This document shows, one piece after another, positions 17,201 to 24,488 of a stretch of 32,219 bases of DNA (its first letter is position 1; the number at the start of each line of letters is the position of its first letter). A program made the translations under genes and the position numbers. The DNA is taken from positions 7,965 to 40,183 of the forward strand of contig DLBH01000026.1 in assembly GCA_002494165.1 (NCBI GenBank), in the 5' to 3' direction. This DNA comes from Lachnospiraceae bacterium UBA7026 (GTDB lineage Bacteria; Bacillota; Clostridia; Lachnospirales; Lachnospiraceae). The notes beneath the pieces were generated by a model. That model was not told the DNA's origin. It was given only the letters and a program-made list of their open reading frames with translations, and did no database searches.

Positions 17201-17604
17201 TCGATAACATCAACCAGTTCCTTGATGACGGAATCGGATGCCAGCGTATCTTTATCCAGGGCAGCTCGTTCCACATCAAGAATGAAGTTTGCCGTGTTCA
17301 GTTCTTTGTTATTCTTTGTCAGCGTCAGTTCAAAGATATTTTTCCCTGCGACAGCTGTCATCTGCTGGTCGCCTGTTACGGTCACCCGCTTATTGCTGAT
17401 GTCCAGAGTCGCATTAACAGAATACCCCATGCCGTCCTTCTTTGTTCCCCTGATCGCGGCTGCCGTGCCGCTCTCAATGGTGAACGCTCCGGAGGACGAA
17501 TATAGATTGAATACCAGCGAGAAGTCGGAATCGTACTGGGATAAATGTACGATGACCGGAGCCCCGCCGGCATGCATGTCCAGCTGATAAGTTTTAGTGA
17601 TCAT
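11290..17604 (-). CDS. Giant receptor-binding tail fibre / baseplate protein
   Basis: 2,104 residues. Parts in order: BppU-like baseplate N-terminus (about 1-135); Ala-rich coiled coil (about 135-310); nine-Gly hinge near 339-347; Ig-like segments; a concanavalin/LamG-like domain (about 670-845); a CotH-kinase-like region (about 890-1220) with QGTSSAPYARKNYDMQF, MVDSRAKN (D1174) and PYDMDTAIG (D1206, D1208); a leucine-repeat-like stretch (about 1400-1570); three InlB/Listeria-Bacteroides-type repeats (about 1650-1865), two sharing FYNGSTLLQT; and a C-terminal domain resembling DUF6273 (about 1870-2104) ending YGVRLGFCLGLAQTEES. It sits between the tail-tip protein and the holin, where receptor-binding proteins lie. 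AAGGAG precedes the ATG. Domain limits are by eye, and the CotH and DUF6273 calls are inference. Confidence 0.85.
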   Translation of the reverse strand: MITKTYQLDMHAGGAPVIVHLSQYDSDFSLVFNLYSSSGAFTIESGTAAAIRGTKKDGMGYSVNATLDISNKRVTVTGDQQMTAVAGKNIFELTLTKNNKELNTANFILDVERAALDKDTLASDSVIKELVDVIDRTDELIATARQIDSDKQIVAGYRADTQTAASNAATSESNAASSASAAEQAKDTAISTVNSAIAAINAAKDTAVSEAQEAMDDKHDEVVADLNDKSAQIQSDAEDALESITAKETEVMAEITRKGEQIQAIATEADQTAAEALSVANNAENHMATLDSQMKALETAMQDVSIDVDDLGLYQDPDTYYVYPTYKGQTSENGIPLAGGGGGGGGGDVISAVLTVENTSGWLSKTIPTGASCPVSFTWSSVEDGMPTGDGAIRISVNEIVRSTYQIQQGNVSLDLAQFLSTGTNKVKVRISDTYDQGKTVTFNITCIALSISSSFDATKIYSSAISFPYIPVGAVEKTVHFILDGREIGTQVTSVSGRQMSYAIPAQSHGGHSLRVYFEAVINSETVRSNELYFEFIYVEAMNDDVIITSSFDDFIQNQYASIAIPYQVYNPASLTAEVQIYANDELVSTQTVDRSEQSYVYRAVTPGSLVIRIESGQTIKTLNITVVESEIDVEPETENLALFLSSAGRSNAEAHPEVWEFEDISCTFSGFNFTSDGWQKDADGIPCLRVAGDARVTIPYKPFAVDFRGTGKTIEIEFATRNVLDYDATILSCMSGDRGISLTAQKAMLKSEQSEISTQYKEEEHIRVAFVCEKRSENRMLFTYIDGIPSGVVVYPTDDDFAQVNPVNISIGSNDCTIDLYCIRVYDNDLTRHQIIDNWIADTQDGSLMLTRYTHNQVYDAYGSIVIANLPSDLPYFILSAEELPQYKGDKKTITGSYTDPLYPSKSFTFEGCQINVQGTSSAPYARKNYDMQFKSGFDMASGTHTDTYALRPGAIPFNRFVLKADVASSEGANNVELVRLYNDACPYKTPEMQADSRVRWGIDGFPIVVFWNDTVTGEVSFLGKYNFNLPKRAPAPYGYADSDTMESWEFQNNTSDLMLFKTDYFNETMHTDPDTGDTKELWRYDYEARFPSDEWTDYSILQEFQSFVYSTYRENATGNALPQNVTYDGVTYTTDSADYRLAKFRAEFPTYAELDSFLFYYIFTELFLMVDSRAKNLFIGFNGSPVTASGRVATRKATAQPYDMDTAIGTNNEGSLVFGYGLEDADHLTGGANIFNGQESVLWCNVRDAFPTEIRQMYQTLRSAGTISFNSVEERYEAHQSIWPEAVWAEDAWFKYIDPLINPDPGKEPTAVYLPMMQGSKEQQRKWWLYNRFKYMDSKWNAGEALSQVIQLRGYAKADITVTPYADIYPTVKYASYVVQERGQHGQPTTLVCPLSTVNDTEIYIYSAPQLASVGDLSGLKVGFADFSMATRLQNIKIGDSSPSYDDPNLTALTLGNNVLLQTLDVRNCSGLGTGDQKTVDISGCEIIEEVYFDGTSVQGVTLPNGGVLRVLSLPETITNLTVVNQRNITTFNVEGNDYSNISTLRVENSSSVIPVLDILSEMPANSRVRIIGFTLAVTSTDEVEEFYDYLDTMRGMDESGNNTDKAQVSGTITGLGTITGSWLAEMLERYPYINIEYEHINSVLRFYNGSTLLQTQEITDAGDGTYTGSTPTRSQDAQYTYTFAGWSKDSDDGTVDGDALTHIIGDRNVYACFTGTIRTYTVTWKNEDNTVLETDNNVPYGTTPTYNGPTPTYDGETYRGWEPAVGPITGNTIYTAWYKPKYTVKFYNGSTLLQTVTVKEGNTATYTGTTPTDSSGAEFLGWSNTNGSHKADAVLTNITENKSVYAAFAQAVVVEEITDSWNTIIANIDNGTYATKYKLGNYKPLNLGTEGTINMQIVAMDADELASGGTAPLTFLGMELLNTSHRMNPTHSAGTEGTGALGGWEKSEMRSYLNNTIEPLIPSSIRNRLQRINKYSTIITVNQETVKDVLTIDKLFIPSDRELVASIDNRDSDITSVRETIGVNYIDNFIKYLSEADAISKRTKPGDSSGISYFLRTAYFRTMFVKISENGRPTRYDAKADSEYGVRLGFCLGLAQTEES

Positions 17605-17605
17605 G

Positions 17606-19945
17606 TTACAACTCCTTTGTTTCCAGTTCCGCTATCCTCTTTTCCAAAGCATCCACCTTAGCGGATAACTCCTGGATAGCTTTAGTTGCATACGATAGAA
17701 GTTCAAATGTGTTGACCTGCTTCAATGTAGAACCATCATCCTGTTCGACGTCTGTTACAAATTCTGTGCTAATTTCTTCAAGTTGTTGAGCGATGTATCC
17801 ATTTTCTCTATGTTTTTTGTATTTTGTAAAATCAAAACTTTTATGCTCAATGGCGTTAATCATTGAAAGCGCATTAACTGTAGAATCCCTAATATTCTTT
17901 TTCAGTCGTCTATCAGAAGTTGAGCCATTAATAACTATACTACTATCATCACTTAGAATAAAAACAATGTTGCCATAACTCTCATATATTTCTTTGACGA
18001 CAGTACCCAAACGCGTACTAGATTGAACTATAAAGTACTTTCTCCACCCGCTTGCAATTTCCCTGGCAATAAACACATCGCCGGCGCCTTGACGCAAGCC
18101 AAATACTATATTATCGTTATTAACATTAATTTGTAATCCTTGATAATCTGAAGCACCTGTGGTTTGATAAAAAATTTGTGCAGACCCTGTATCGCTTTTA
18201 CTAAAAGTAAGCGCTGCATTATTTAACACAGCTTTAGATCCTGCGGAGGTGTTTTCAGTAGTAATTGAACCTTTCAAAGAAGCACTAGTGGCCGTCAATG
18301 CCCCAGATGACATTACCTTGAAGATGCCGTTTCCAATGTCAATGGAACCTTGCTTCATGGTTATGACGCCGCCATCTGTCACCTGGAAGTTTCCATTACC
18401 CAGATTGATCAAGCCTTTCTTTATCGTAACCAGACCTGCGTCTGTCACTTGGAAGTTGCCACTGCCAAGATTTATAGACCCCTTCTTTGCTGTCAGAGTA
18501 CCTGTCGAGAGGTCAAGCACGAAGTTGCTACCATGATCTTTCAGAATACCGGTCGTGATCAATGTCGCATTGAGATTACCCGTATCGATAAAGTCAGCAA
18601 CGAAATGACCGTCTATGGTCCAGGCAGTGCTGAATGGGCCGTCATAACCATCAGTGGAAAAGCCGATTCCTGCCTGGTTGATTCGGATCACGTTCACTGC
18701 AGTGTTCACATCATCCGTATCCATGATCAGAATCTCTTCCGGTTCGCCATCAGCATTGGTCTTCATTATCACATGACCACCAAGGCCGCCAGTAATTAGT
18801 TCCGTAGCATGGTCAACAGCTTTCTGCATATAACTTTTAGTCGGAAGCTGCTTAACAATTGAAGTGTTGCTACTTATTTCAGCAGAAAGTGTCTGCGTGA
18901 AATTCGTCTTGGCGTCTCCAAGCTCCAGGCTCTGGTATCGGTCTCTCAACACATCGTATTCCGTCTTAACCACCTTTGCCTGCGCCGAAACACCCAAAGC
19001 AGGAAACTCAACCGTCACGGTATCACACAGATTGACGCGCTCCAGGTTCGCTACGTCCTTGTATTCCTCCGTCTGCCAGAGAGCGATGAAAGAAACGTCA
19101 ATAGACACAGCGGGAACTCCGATGTTGTTGGATGTCATGTAACTATTGGCCGCTGACCGAAGCTGTGCTTCCGTAGGCTGATTCTCGAAGTTCGATGACA
19201 GGTCAAGCGGAATCGTCCTCTGATACGGGAAATTGGAAGCATTGGCAGAATGCAGCACCTTTTCAGGAAGAGTGACTATCGTTTCCGTGCCATCCACGTC
19301 GCCCTTCCAGTAAGGCATAACACCAGTGTAGGTATTGGCAATGTTCTCTTCCTGCTTGATGTCGGCAATGTTCTTGCCGTATCGGAGAGTGACGCCGTTG
19401 TTAGTGCCACGATGCAGATACAGCTTAACTGTGTAATGATCAAACTCATATTCGCCCGTGCCGTAAACATCCAAGAGGCTGCCCTCAACACCACCAAGTC
19501 TCGACCGCAGTGATACCGGTTCCGTTACCTTGAAGTTGCCGATTATGGTCTTGTCCGTCCAGAAGGTGAACGGACAGGCCTCCGCTGCATTATCCTTCAG
19601 ACCAACAAGGGCAGCGGCCAGAGACCCTGCTTCGAACGGAGATACCGGAATGTGTGACATCTGATAGCTTATGTGTTCCGCATTAATTTCCACGATGCCG
19701 TCAAGAGGTTTGCCGATGGAATAGATGCGGAAAGGCTGTTTGCCTTTACCGTCCGCAGGTACGGCATAGATAAACCTGTTCATGGTGATATCTGAAAAAT
19801 GCTGTCCGGTAACAGGGTAGAGCATCCGGAGCTCATAGGCTCCGTTCCGCTCTTCCGTTACGATGCATTCAGTGGCATCCGGAAGCCGTCCGAGACCGTT
19901 TGATGTAAAACTCGTTTCGTTTGATGGATAAAGAATAGGAATCAT
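17606..19945 (-). CDS. Tail-tip/tail-associated protein with C-terminal S74 intramolecular chaperone
   Basis: 779 residues. The N-terminal half matches the prophage tail protein (Tal/anti-receptor) family: ERNGAYELRMLYPVTGQHF, INAEHISYQMSHIPV, then a beta-rich body. Three 22-residue repeats follow (INLGxGNFQVTD-type). Residues from S677 (SDRRLKKNI) form a Peptidase_S74 domain, with NGYIAQQLEEI and a terminal coiled coil. These domains trimerise the fibre and then self-cleave just before that Ser. The start at 19945 overlaps the Dit stop as ATGA; a GTG four codons upstream is less likely. Its stop is one base from the fibre start. The S74-proximal DNA (about 17,740-18,280) is visibly richer in A/T than its flanks. 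Confidence 0.88.
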   Translation of the reverse strand: MIPILYPSNETSFTSNGLGRLPDATECIVTEERNGAYELRMLYPVTGQHFSDITMNRFIYAVPADGKGKQPFRIYSIGKPLDGIVEINAEHISYQMSHIPVSPFEAGSLAAALVGLKDNAAEACPFTFWTDKTIIGNFKVTEPVSLRSRLGGVEGSLLDVYGTGEYEFDHYTVKLYLHRGTNNGVTLRYGKNIADIKQEENIANTYTGVMPYWKGDVDGTETIVTLPEKVLHSANASNFPYQRTIPLDLSSNFENQPTEAQLRSAANSYMTSNNIGVPAVSIDVSFIALWQTEEYKDVANLERVNLCDTVTVEFPALGVSAQAKVVKTEYDVLRDRYQSLELGDAKTNFTQTLSAEISSNTSIVKQLPTKSYMQKAVDHATELITGGLGGHVIMKTNADGEPEEILIMDTDDVNTAVNVIRINQAGIGFSTDGYDGPFSTAWTIDGHFVADFIDTGNLNATLITTGILKDHGSNFVLDLSTGTLTAKKGSINLGSGNFQVTDAGLVTIKKGLINLGNGNFQVTDGGVITMKQGSIDIGNGIFKVMSSGALTATSASLKGSITTENTSAGSKAVLNNAALTFSKSDTGSAQIFYQTTGASDYQGLQINVNNDNIVFGLRQGAGDVFIAREIASGWRKYFIVQSSTRLGTVVKEIYESYGNIVFILSDDSSIVINGSTSDRRLKKNIRDSTVNALSMINAIEHKSFDFTKYKKHRENGYIAQQLEEISTEFVTDVEQDDGSTLKQVNTFELLSYATKAIQELSAKVDALEKRIAELETKEL
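18284..18481 (-). repeat. Three 66-bp in-frame repeats in the tail-tip gene
   Basis: Units 18481-18416, 18415-18350 and 18349-18284 each encode 22 residues of the form GxINLGxGNFQVTDxGxxTxK. The third is more diverged. They probably stack as turns of a beta-helix shaft ahead of the S74 domain. Confidence 0.85.
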
Positions 19946-20646
19946 ATTGTCCACCACCTCGGAGTCAGTTCAATTTTAGTGATACCGGACAGGGAAATGC
20001 CGTTTTCACCGGGCTTCAGCACCGGGAAGTTTCCGCTGCTCAGGGTTATCTTCCCGTTGCAGTTCGTGGCACCCTTGTACGCGTCCTGAATGTCGCAGTC
20101 GATGTCCGTATAGGTATCGGCCGTGTTGATCGTGATCGTTGTGGAACCGATGCCGAAACTGCCCGTACCGTACACCCTAAGTAAAGGAAGTGCATTATAA
20201 TGCGTCGGGTTGATTATCTTCCCGGCACCGGTAAAGGTATGCACCTGTTCCCCTGACTTCAGGAATCGCTGTGGTTTGCAGTCAAACTGAACATCGAACT
20301 GCCCTGCCCTGGCTCTGGCAAATGAAGTCGGTTCCATCGTATCTGCGACTCTTGCCATCCGGAAGTAATCCGGCTCAAAAGAATCTTCGAGTCGATGATA
20401 ACCAATATTGGAGTAAAGCCATCCCTTCAGTGCGGAGATCTGCCCGGCAAAGTTGTGGCCGATCCCGCACTTATAGGTTAGCCGTACATTCTTGTATCTG
20501 CCATTGTCCAGTGTCAGGTCACCGTTCATGCCCGGGACCTCTATTACCTCACAGTCACGTTCCGGAGCGATAAAGTCCGTGTGCTCGTCAATGATCACAC
20601 CGAACTCTCTGGATGATATTCCGTTGTATACAAACTGGTCCATCAT
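19942..20646 (-). CDS. Distal tail protein (Dit, siphovirus tail component family)
   Basis: About 234 residues. ISSREFGVIIDEHTDF and RDCEVIEVPGMNGDLTLDNG near the N-terminus, then a central FDVQFDCKPQRFL, match the Sipho_tail (Dit) family. Dit forms the hexameric hub joining tail tube to tip. The start at 20646 overlaps the tape-measure stop as ATGA; an ATG two codons earlier (20652) is equally open. The C-terminal half (TGSFGIGSTTITINTADTYT) is the usual galectin-like part. It lies between tape measure and tail-tip genes, as expected. Confidence 0.9.
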   Translation of the reverse strand: MMDQFVYNGISSREFGVIIDEHTDFIAPERDCEVIEVPGMNGDLTLDNGRYKNVRLTYKCGIGHNFAGQISALKGWLYSNIGYHRLEDSFEPDYFRMARVADTMEPTSFARARAGQFDVQFDCKPQRFLKSGEQVHTFTGAGKIINPTHYNALPLLRVYGTGSFGIGSTTITINTADTYTDIDCDIQDAYKGATNCNGKITLSSGNFPVLKPGENGISLSGITKIELTPRWWTI

Positions 20647-23183
20647 GTCCATACCGCCCTTTCTCTCTCATAGATTGTGGCCAGTCGTTTGGATACCTCA
20701 TCGGCCAGTTCTCGCACGTTCTGGCCAGGAGTCGCATAAACATTAATGTTGACGTCTCCATAGGTCACCGTCACGGGGTTGTAAGTTTCCTCTCGGATCA
20801 CATCACGCAGGTGTTTCTCGCCGACTGCAAATTCTCCGCCCTGTCTGTCTCCGAATCCCCTGCCGTCTGGCCTTACAGTCGGACTTGTATAATAGGCCGC
20901 CCGCTGATAAGCATCCTTGTACCACTCAATGGAGAAGTGCGGTACCGATGGCGGGTTCAGGGAGAACTTTCCTGTTACTTTCGGATGAGGCAATTTGAAT
21001 TTAGGCAGAGACCAGTGGAAGTTGAATACACCTTTCAGCTTGTTGACGATGCCCTTAACAAAACCAACGATTCCACTTATTGCATTTACTCCAAGCTTCG
21101 GGAGATTCCAGCTGAACTTGGCAAGACCTTTAATCCTTTCAAAGATATTGCTTGCCGTTGTCCTTGCCTGACCAAGCTTTTCACCAGCTTCTTTTCTGAT
21201 AAATTCAAAAGCACCACCCGCCGCCTGTCTGGCCTGGTCAAGTTTATCCTTGGCGCCTTTTTTGAGGTTTTCAAACGCATTGACGGCCACCTGTTTGGCC
21301 TGTCCCAGTTTTTCGCTGGCGCCCTTTTTAACATTCTCAAAAGCATTGACCGCATTCTGTTTAAACTGATCGAATTTCTGTTTGCCGGCTTGTACTGTCT
21401 CGGAAATCTTCTTTCCAACATCCTGTTTCCACTGGTTCCATTTCTTAACTGTATTGTCTACAGCCTCTTTGGTCGACTTTTTGAAATCATTCCAGCGCTG
21501 TTTTACTCCCTGGACGAATTTTTCTGCTGCTACCTGGATGTCTTTCCAGTGGGTCGCAACAGCTACGAGTGCTGCGATCAGGCCGCCTATAACGGCGACC
21601 ACGGCTATTACGGGTACCGCAATCCCTCCTATGGTAAATGCGGTTGCTCCCAAGATAGGAAGCAGTGCGCTTCCCGCTGTCATCAATCCGCCTATAACCG
21701 TCACAAGACTTCCAAGCACAGACAGAACCGGACCAGCCGCTGCAGCAATTGCAGCAAACTTCAGAACATTCTTCTGCTGTTCTTCAGACAGACCGCTCCA
21801 CCAGCTTTTTATATCTTTCAGGACATCCCGAAGCGCCTCCAATGCTGTCTTGAGCATCGGGGCAGCGGTCTGCACGATATCTGCACCAATTACCTTGGCA
21901 TCATTCATGGCCGTTTTGACTTCATCCATTGGATCCAGAGTGTCTTTATATGTTTTAGCTACCGAATCAGTGGAGTCTTTTAAGATATCCTGAGCGTTAG
22001 CCAGGTCATTAAAATCAATGGTCCCGTTTTTAACTGCACCATAGATCTGGTCACCAGATTTTCCAAACAGGTCATAAGACGCTGTCAGACCGTCAACTCC
22101 ATCTTTGCCATTCTTGATAGTATCCTGAAGATTGGCAAGGGCCTCGTTCATCGGAATGCCCTGTTCAGTAGCATTCTTTAATGCCTTCCTAAGACCGTTC
22201 ATTACCGTCTCAGAATTAGCTCCGGATTTCTCAAGTTGTCCCATGAAAACTGTGGACTGCTCAATGCTGAGGCCCATCTCCTGGAAAGCTGTACCATTCT
22301 GGACAAGTCCTTCAAGAAGCGATTCCATAGAGACGCCGGTATTCTGTCCGGTCCGGTTCAGGACATCAAGCAGCTCACCTGCGGAGCTTGCATCCAGGCC
22401 GAAAGCACTAAGGGCTTTCTGTGTGGAATCAATAGAGGATGAAACGTCCGTATTGTTAAGCTTGGCAAACTCAAGGAATCTGGTGGAAAGTTTCTCCAAT
22501 TCTTCTCCAGTAGAACCGAAACGGGTATTAACCTCACCAATTGCAGTTCCGGCTTCCTCAAAACTTACCGGTATCGTGGTTGCGATACCCTTGGCGATCT
22601 CTTTCATTGATTCCAGGGATTCACCCGTTGCTCCAGTCTTCTGGACGATGATATCCATGGCGTTATCAACTTCATTGAACGCAGTCACAGCACCTGCTGC
22701 GCCTACCGCAAGTGGGGCAGTAACATGAGTGGTCATGCCATCGCCGATCGACTTCATCTTGCCACCGGCAGTCTCCAGCTTTTCTCCCCACTCCTTCATT
22801 TTGGCAGCGCCAGTTTCAAGCTGCTTATTAACATCTTTAAGGCTGGCCTCATATTCATTAAGCTTGGCTTTGGCCTGGTTGACCTGGGCCTTCTTCTTGG
22901 AGATGGCAGCCTCATCTTTATTTTCGGCAGACTCCATCTCCTTCAGCTGGGTATTTAAGATCTTTATCTTATCCTTGTATACCTCCGTCTGCTTCGTGAG
23001 ATATTCCTGCCGGTCTTTTAACTTATCAGTAGCGGTGGTGTTCTTATCGTACTGAGACTGGGCAAGCTTCAGCTCGGAATAATTTTCCCTTGTGGCAGCG
23101 GAACACTCTTTCAGTTCTGCCTTAAAGTCCCTGGCGCCGTCTGCCGTAAATTTCAAACCGACTCGCTTCAGATCATCAGCCAT
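20643..23183 (-). CDS. Tail tape measure protein
   Basis: 846 residues. A charged coiled-coil N-terminus (1-150), a TP901-type core (about 150-400) with GVSMESLLEGLVQNGTAFQE, hydrophobic segments at about 480-550 (PVLSVLGSLVTVIGGLM, AVVAVIGGLIAALVAVA) that may enter the host membrane, and then helical repeats. It sets tail length and is ejected ahead of DNA. At the usual 0.15 nm per residue the tail would be near 125 nm. The ATG follows GGAGGTG. It overlaps the T-frame stop by eight bases and the Dit start by four. Confidence 0.93.
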   Translation of the reverse strand: MADDLKRVGLKFTADGARDFKAELKECSAATRENYSELKLAQSQYDKNTTATDKLKDRQEYLTKQTEVYKDKIKILNTQLKEMESAENKDEAAISKKKAQVNQAKAKLNEYEASLKDVNKQLETGAAKMKEWGEKLETAGGKMKSIGDGMTTHVTAPLAVGAAGAVTAFNEVDNAMDIIVQKTGATGESLESMKEIAKGIATTIPVSFEEAGTAIGEVNTRFGSTGEELEKLSTRFLEFAKLNNTDVSSSIDSTQKALSAFGLDASSAGELLDVLNRTGQNTGVSMESLLEGLVQNGTAFQEMGLSIEQSTVFMGQLEKSGANSETVMNGLRKALKNATEQGIPMNEALANLQDTIKNGKDGVDGLTASYDLFGKSGDQIYGAVKNGTIDFNDLANAQDILKDSTDSVAKTYKDTLDPMDEVKTAMNDAKVIGADIVQTAAPMLKTALEALRDVLKDIKSWWSGLSEEQQKNVLKFAAIAAAAGPVLSVLGSLVTVIGGLMTAGSALLPILGATAFTIGGIAVPVIAVVAVIGGLIAALVAVATHWKDIQVAAEKFVQGVKQRWNDFKKSTKEAVDNTVKKWNQWKQDVGKKISETVQAGKQKFDQFKQNAVNAFENVKKGASEKLGQAKQVAVNAFENLKKGAKDKLDQARQAAGGAFEFIRKEAGEKLGQARTTASNIFERIKGLAKFSWNLPKLGVNAISGIVGFVKGIVNKLKGVFNFHWSLPKFKLPHPKVTGKFSLNPPSVPHFSIEWYKDAYQRAAYYTSPTVRPDGRGFGDRQGGEFAVGEKHLRDVIREETYNPVTVTYGDVNINVYATPGQNVRELADEVSKRLATIYERERAVWT
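21111..21374 (-). repeat. Four 66-bp in-frame repeats in the tape measure gene
   Basis: Units begin at 21374, 21308, 21242 and 21176. Each encodes 22 residues of the pattern LxQAxQxAxNAFExxKKGAxxK. The first three align well and the fourth is diverged. Unit gain or loss would change tail length in fixed steps. Confidence 0.85.
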
Positions 23184-23409
23184 TTCTTAACACCTCCTCT
23201 TTCCAATCGTTGTATGATTTATCAGTAAAACTATGCAGGTACAGATTCCACAGCCTGTCTTCCAGTTTCACCTTCTTGACCGTTTTCAGAAACGACCACA
23301 AAGTCCCCTGGACCAGCTGTGATTCTATTACCGCATTAAGGTTTGGATAACGGCTCCAGAGGCATTCCTGGAAAGTGATGTCTTCTGAAACAATTTCCAT
23401 GCCTGCGTA
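23176..23409 (-). CDS. Tail assembly chaperone T part, reached by -1 frameshift
   Basis: Frame -1 relative to the upstream gene. After the slip the first codons are TAC GCA GGC, then MEIVSEDITFQECLWSRYP and on to a stop at 23176. It is rich in Trp and Leu (LWSRYP, TLWSFLK, RLWNLYL), like other gpT-type extensions. The ATG at 23400 has no convincing ribosome site, so it is probably made only as the C-terminus of a 228-residue fusion. In lambda-like phages G and GT proteins occur in a fixed ratio and load tail-tube subunits on the tape measure. The stop overlaps the tape-measure start. Confidence 0.85.
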   Translation of the reverse strand, partial: YAGMEIVSEDITFQECLWSRYPNLNAVIESQLVQGTLWSFLKTVKKVKLEDRLWNLYLHSFTDKSYNDWKEEVLRNG

Positions 23410-23861
23410 AAAAAATCCTTGAAACCCTCCTTGCTGATGTAAGCATGGATGAGCTCAAGGTATTCATTTGCATCCATGTTGGAGATCTCCGCCACGGTCA
23501 CACCGATGCCGTCAGCCAGAAGCTGGTTGATTTCATTCTCACAGTTACCAATGTTGTCTATCAGGATGCCAAGGATTATCCAAAGCAGTTCATTTTCCGC
23601 AACAAGACTCTCCGTTTCTGCATCGATCTGAGCTTCCGTCCACCTGTCACGAGGCAAGGGAACGATAGAACCGTCATCCGCCATCATGGTGGGCGCAGTC
23701 TGAAAGGCCTTGTCGAAAACATCTTTCGGGACCGCACTTCTTAGATTTGCGATGCCCAGTTTTCGGATAATTCTGACCATCTGCCAGACATTTTTCGCTG
23801 TTAAATCCTTAATAATAAATTTAGGAGAGGCTTGCACCTCTCCCATATCTGTCATTCCCAT
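23328..23861 (-). CDS. Tail assembly chaperone G part
   Basis: 177 residues in the zero frame. Position between major tail protein and tape measure, size, and the overlapping -1 frame identify it as the G-type chaperone. Sequence similarity alone is weak. It has an alpha-helical body with FIIKDLTAKNVWQMVRIIRK near the start and an acidic helical middle. The last 26 residues after the slip site (TQAWKLFQKTSLSRNASG and on) are unique to the unshifted product. The ATG at 23861 has AGAGGA six bases upstream. It lies 11 bases after the major tail protein stop. Confidence 0.87.
   Translation of the reverse strand: MGMTDMGEVQASPKFIIKDLTAKNVWQMVRIIRKLGIANLRSAVPKDVFDKAFQTAPTMMADDGSIVPLPRDRWTEAQIDAETESLVAENELLWIILGILIDNIGNCENEINQLLADGIGVTVAEISNMDANEYLELIHAYISKEGFKDFFTQAWKLFQKTSLSRNASGAVIQTLMR
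23361..23415 (-). promoter_or_regulatory. Programmed -1 frameshift signal in tail chaperone gene
   Basis: Slippery T TTT TTT is at 23415-23409, in register (codons 149-151: GAT TTT TTT). Five bases later a stem starts: GGCAT-GGAAA (23403-23394) pairs with TTTCC (23374-23370) and ATGCC (23365-23361), with a four-base bulge. Slip site, spacer and structure are as expected. Confidence 0.88.
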
Positions 23862-23872
23862 ATATTATCCTC

Positions 23873-24487
23873 TTACTGAACCAGGGCCTTCACTGCAGCG
23901 ATGGTGAGAAGTGGAGCTGCAAAGAAGTCAGCCGCTGTCAGGTCTGCCATAGCTGTTTCACTTGTCAGGGCCTTGATGTAGGTATGTCCATCATCATCAT
24001 AGCCATAAGCACGGATCGTTACAGTGCCATTCTGGTCCTTGTGGGAAGCCTCAGAAGTCTCAGCACGATCACTGTTTTCTGTAAGTTTGCATTTCGGATA
24101 CCAGCGGTATTCTTTTGTTCCGTCCTTATTAATGATCACGCAGCCATATGCGAAGTATGGACGGACTCCATAACCGCCGCCCTGTACAACTCCACCGTCT
24201 ACGACTTCACCACGCAGAGTGGAAAGAAGGACTGCAGGAAAGGCTACGTTCGTCTCGCTGATCTCCTGTGATGTCACAGGTGCGTCAGAATCATACATTG
24301 CTCCGGATGCGTATACTTCATATGCGTCAGACTCGTCGCTGATCTCTACATCGACAACAGTGGGAAGTTCAGTAACATCTGCCGCAAATGTCTCTGTCCA
24401 CTCGTTCTCTGCGGACATGGTATTCATGCAGATGTACTGAGATCCGACGGTGTGTCTGACTGCCGGGTGCTGTTTGTTAATTGCCAT
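23873..24487 (-). CDS. Major tail tube protein (phi13-type)
   Basis: 204 residues, acidic and beta-rich, matching phage major tail proteins. Features: ELPTVVDVEISDESDAYEVY near the start, YGVRPYFAYGCVIINKDGTK in the middle and a C-terminal Ala-rich stretch. It polymerises as stacked hexamers around the tape measure. The ATG at 24487 with GGAGG eight bases upstream was chosen over an ATG five codons earlier, which overlaps that ribosome site. It is placed one base after the gp10-like stop. Strong ribosome site and position fit an abundant structural protein. Confidence 0.88.
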   Translation of the reverse strand: MAINKQHPAVRHTVGSQYICMNTMSAENEWTETFAADVTELPTVVDVEISDESDAYEVYASGAMYDSDAPVTSQEISETNVAFPAVLLSTLRGEVVDGGVVQGGGYGVRPYFAYGCVIINKDGTKEYRWYPKCKLTENSDRAETSEASHKDQNGTVTIRAYGYDDDGHTYIKALTSETAMADLTAADFFAAPLLTIAAVKALVQ

Positions 24488-24488
24488 G

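Noticed and set aside
11174..17604. Complete diversity-generating retroelement
   Set aside because: No reverse transcriptase or near-identical template repeat in the window; the second copy of the fibre end differs at more than adenines. Kept only as a low-weight idea.
20613..21983. 456-codon plus-strand open frame opposite the tape measure gene
   Set aside because: It opposes a clear tape measure protein, is rich in Cys, Ser and Arg as antisense frames often are, and has no supporting signals.
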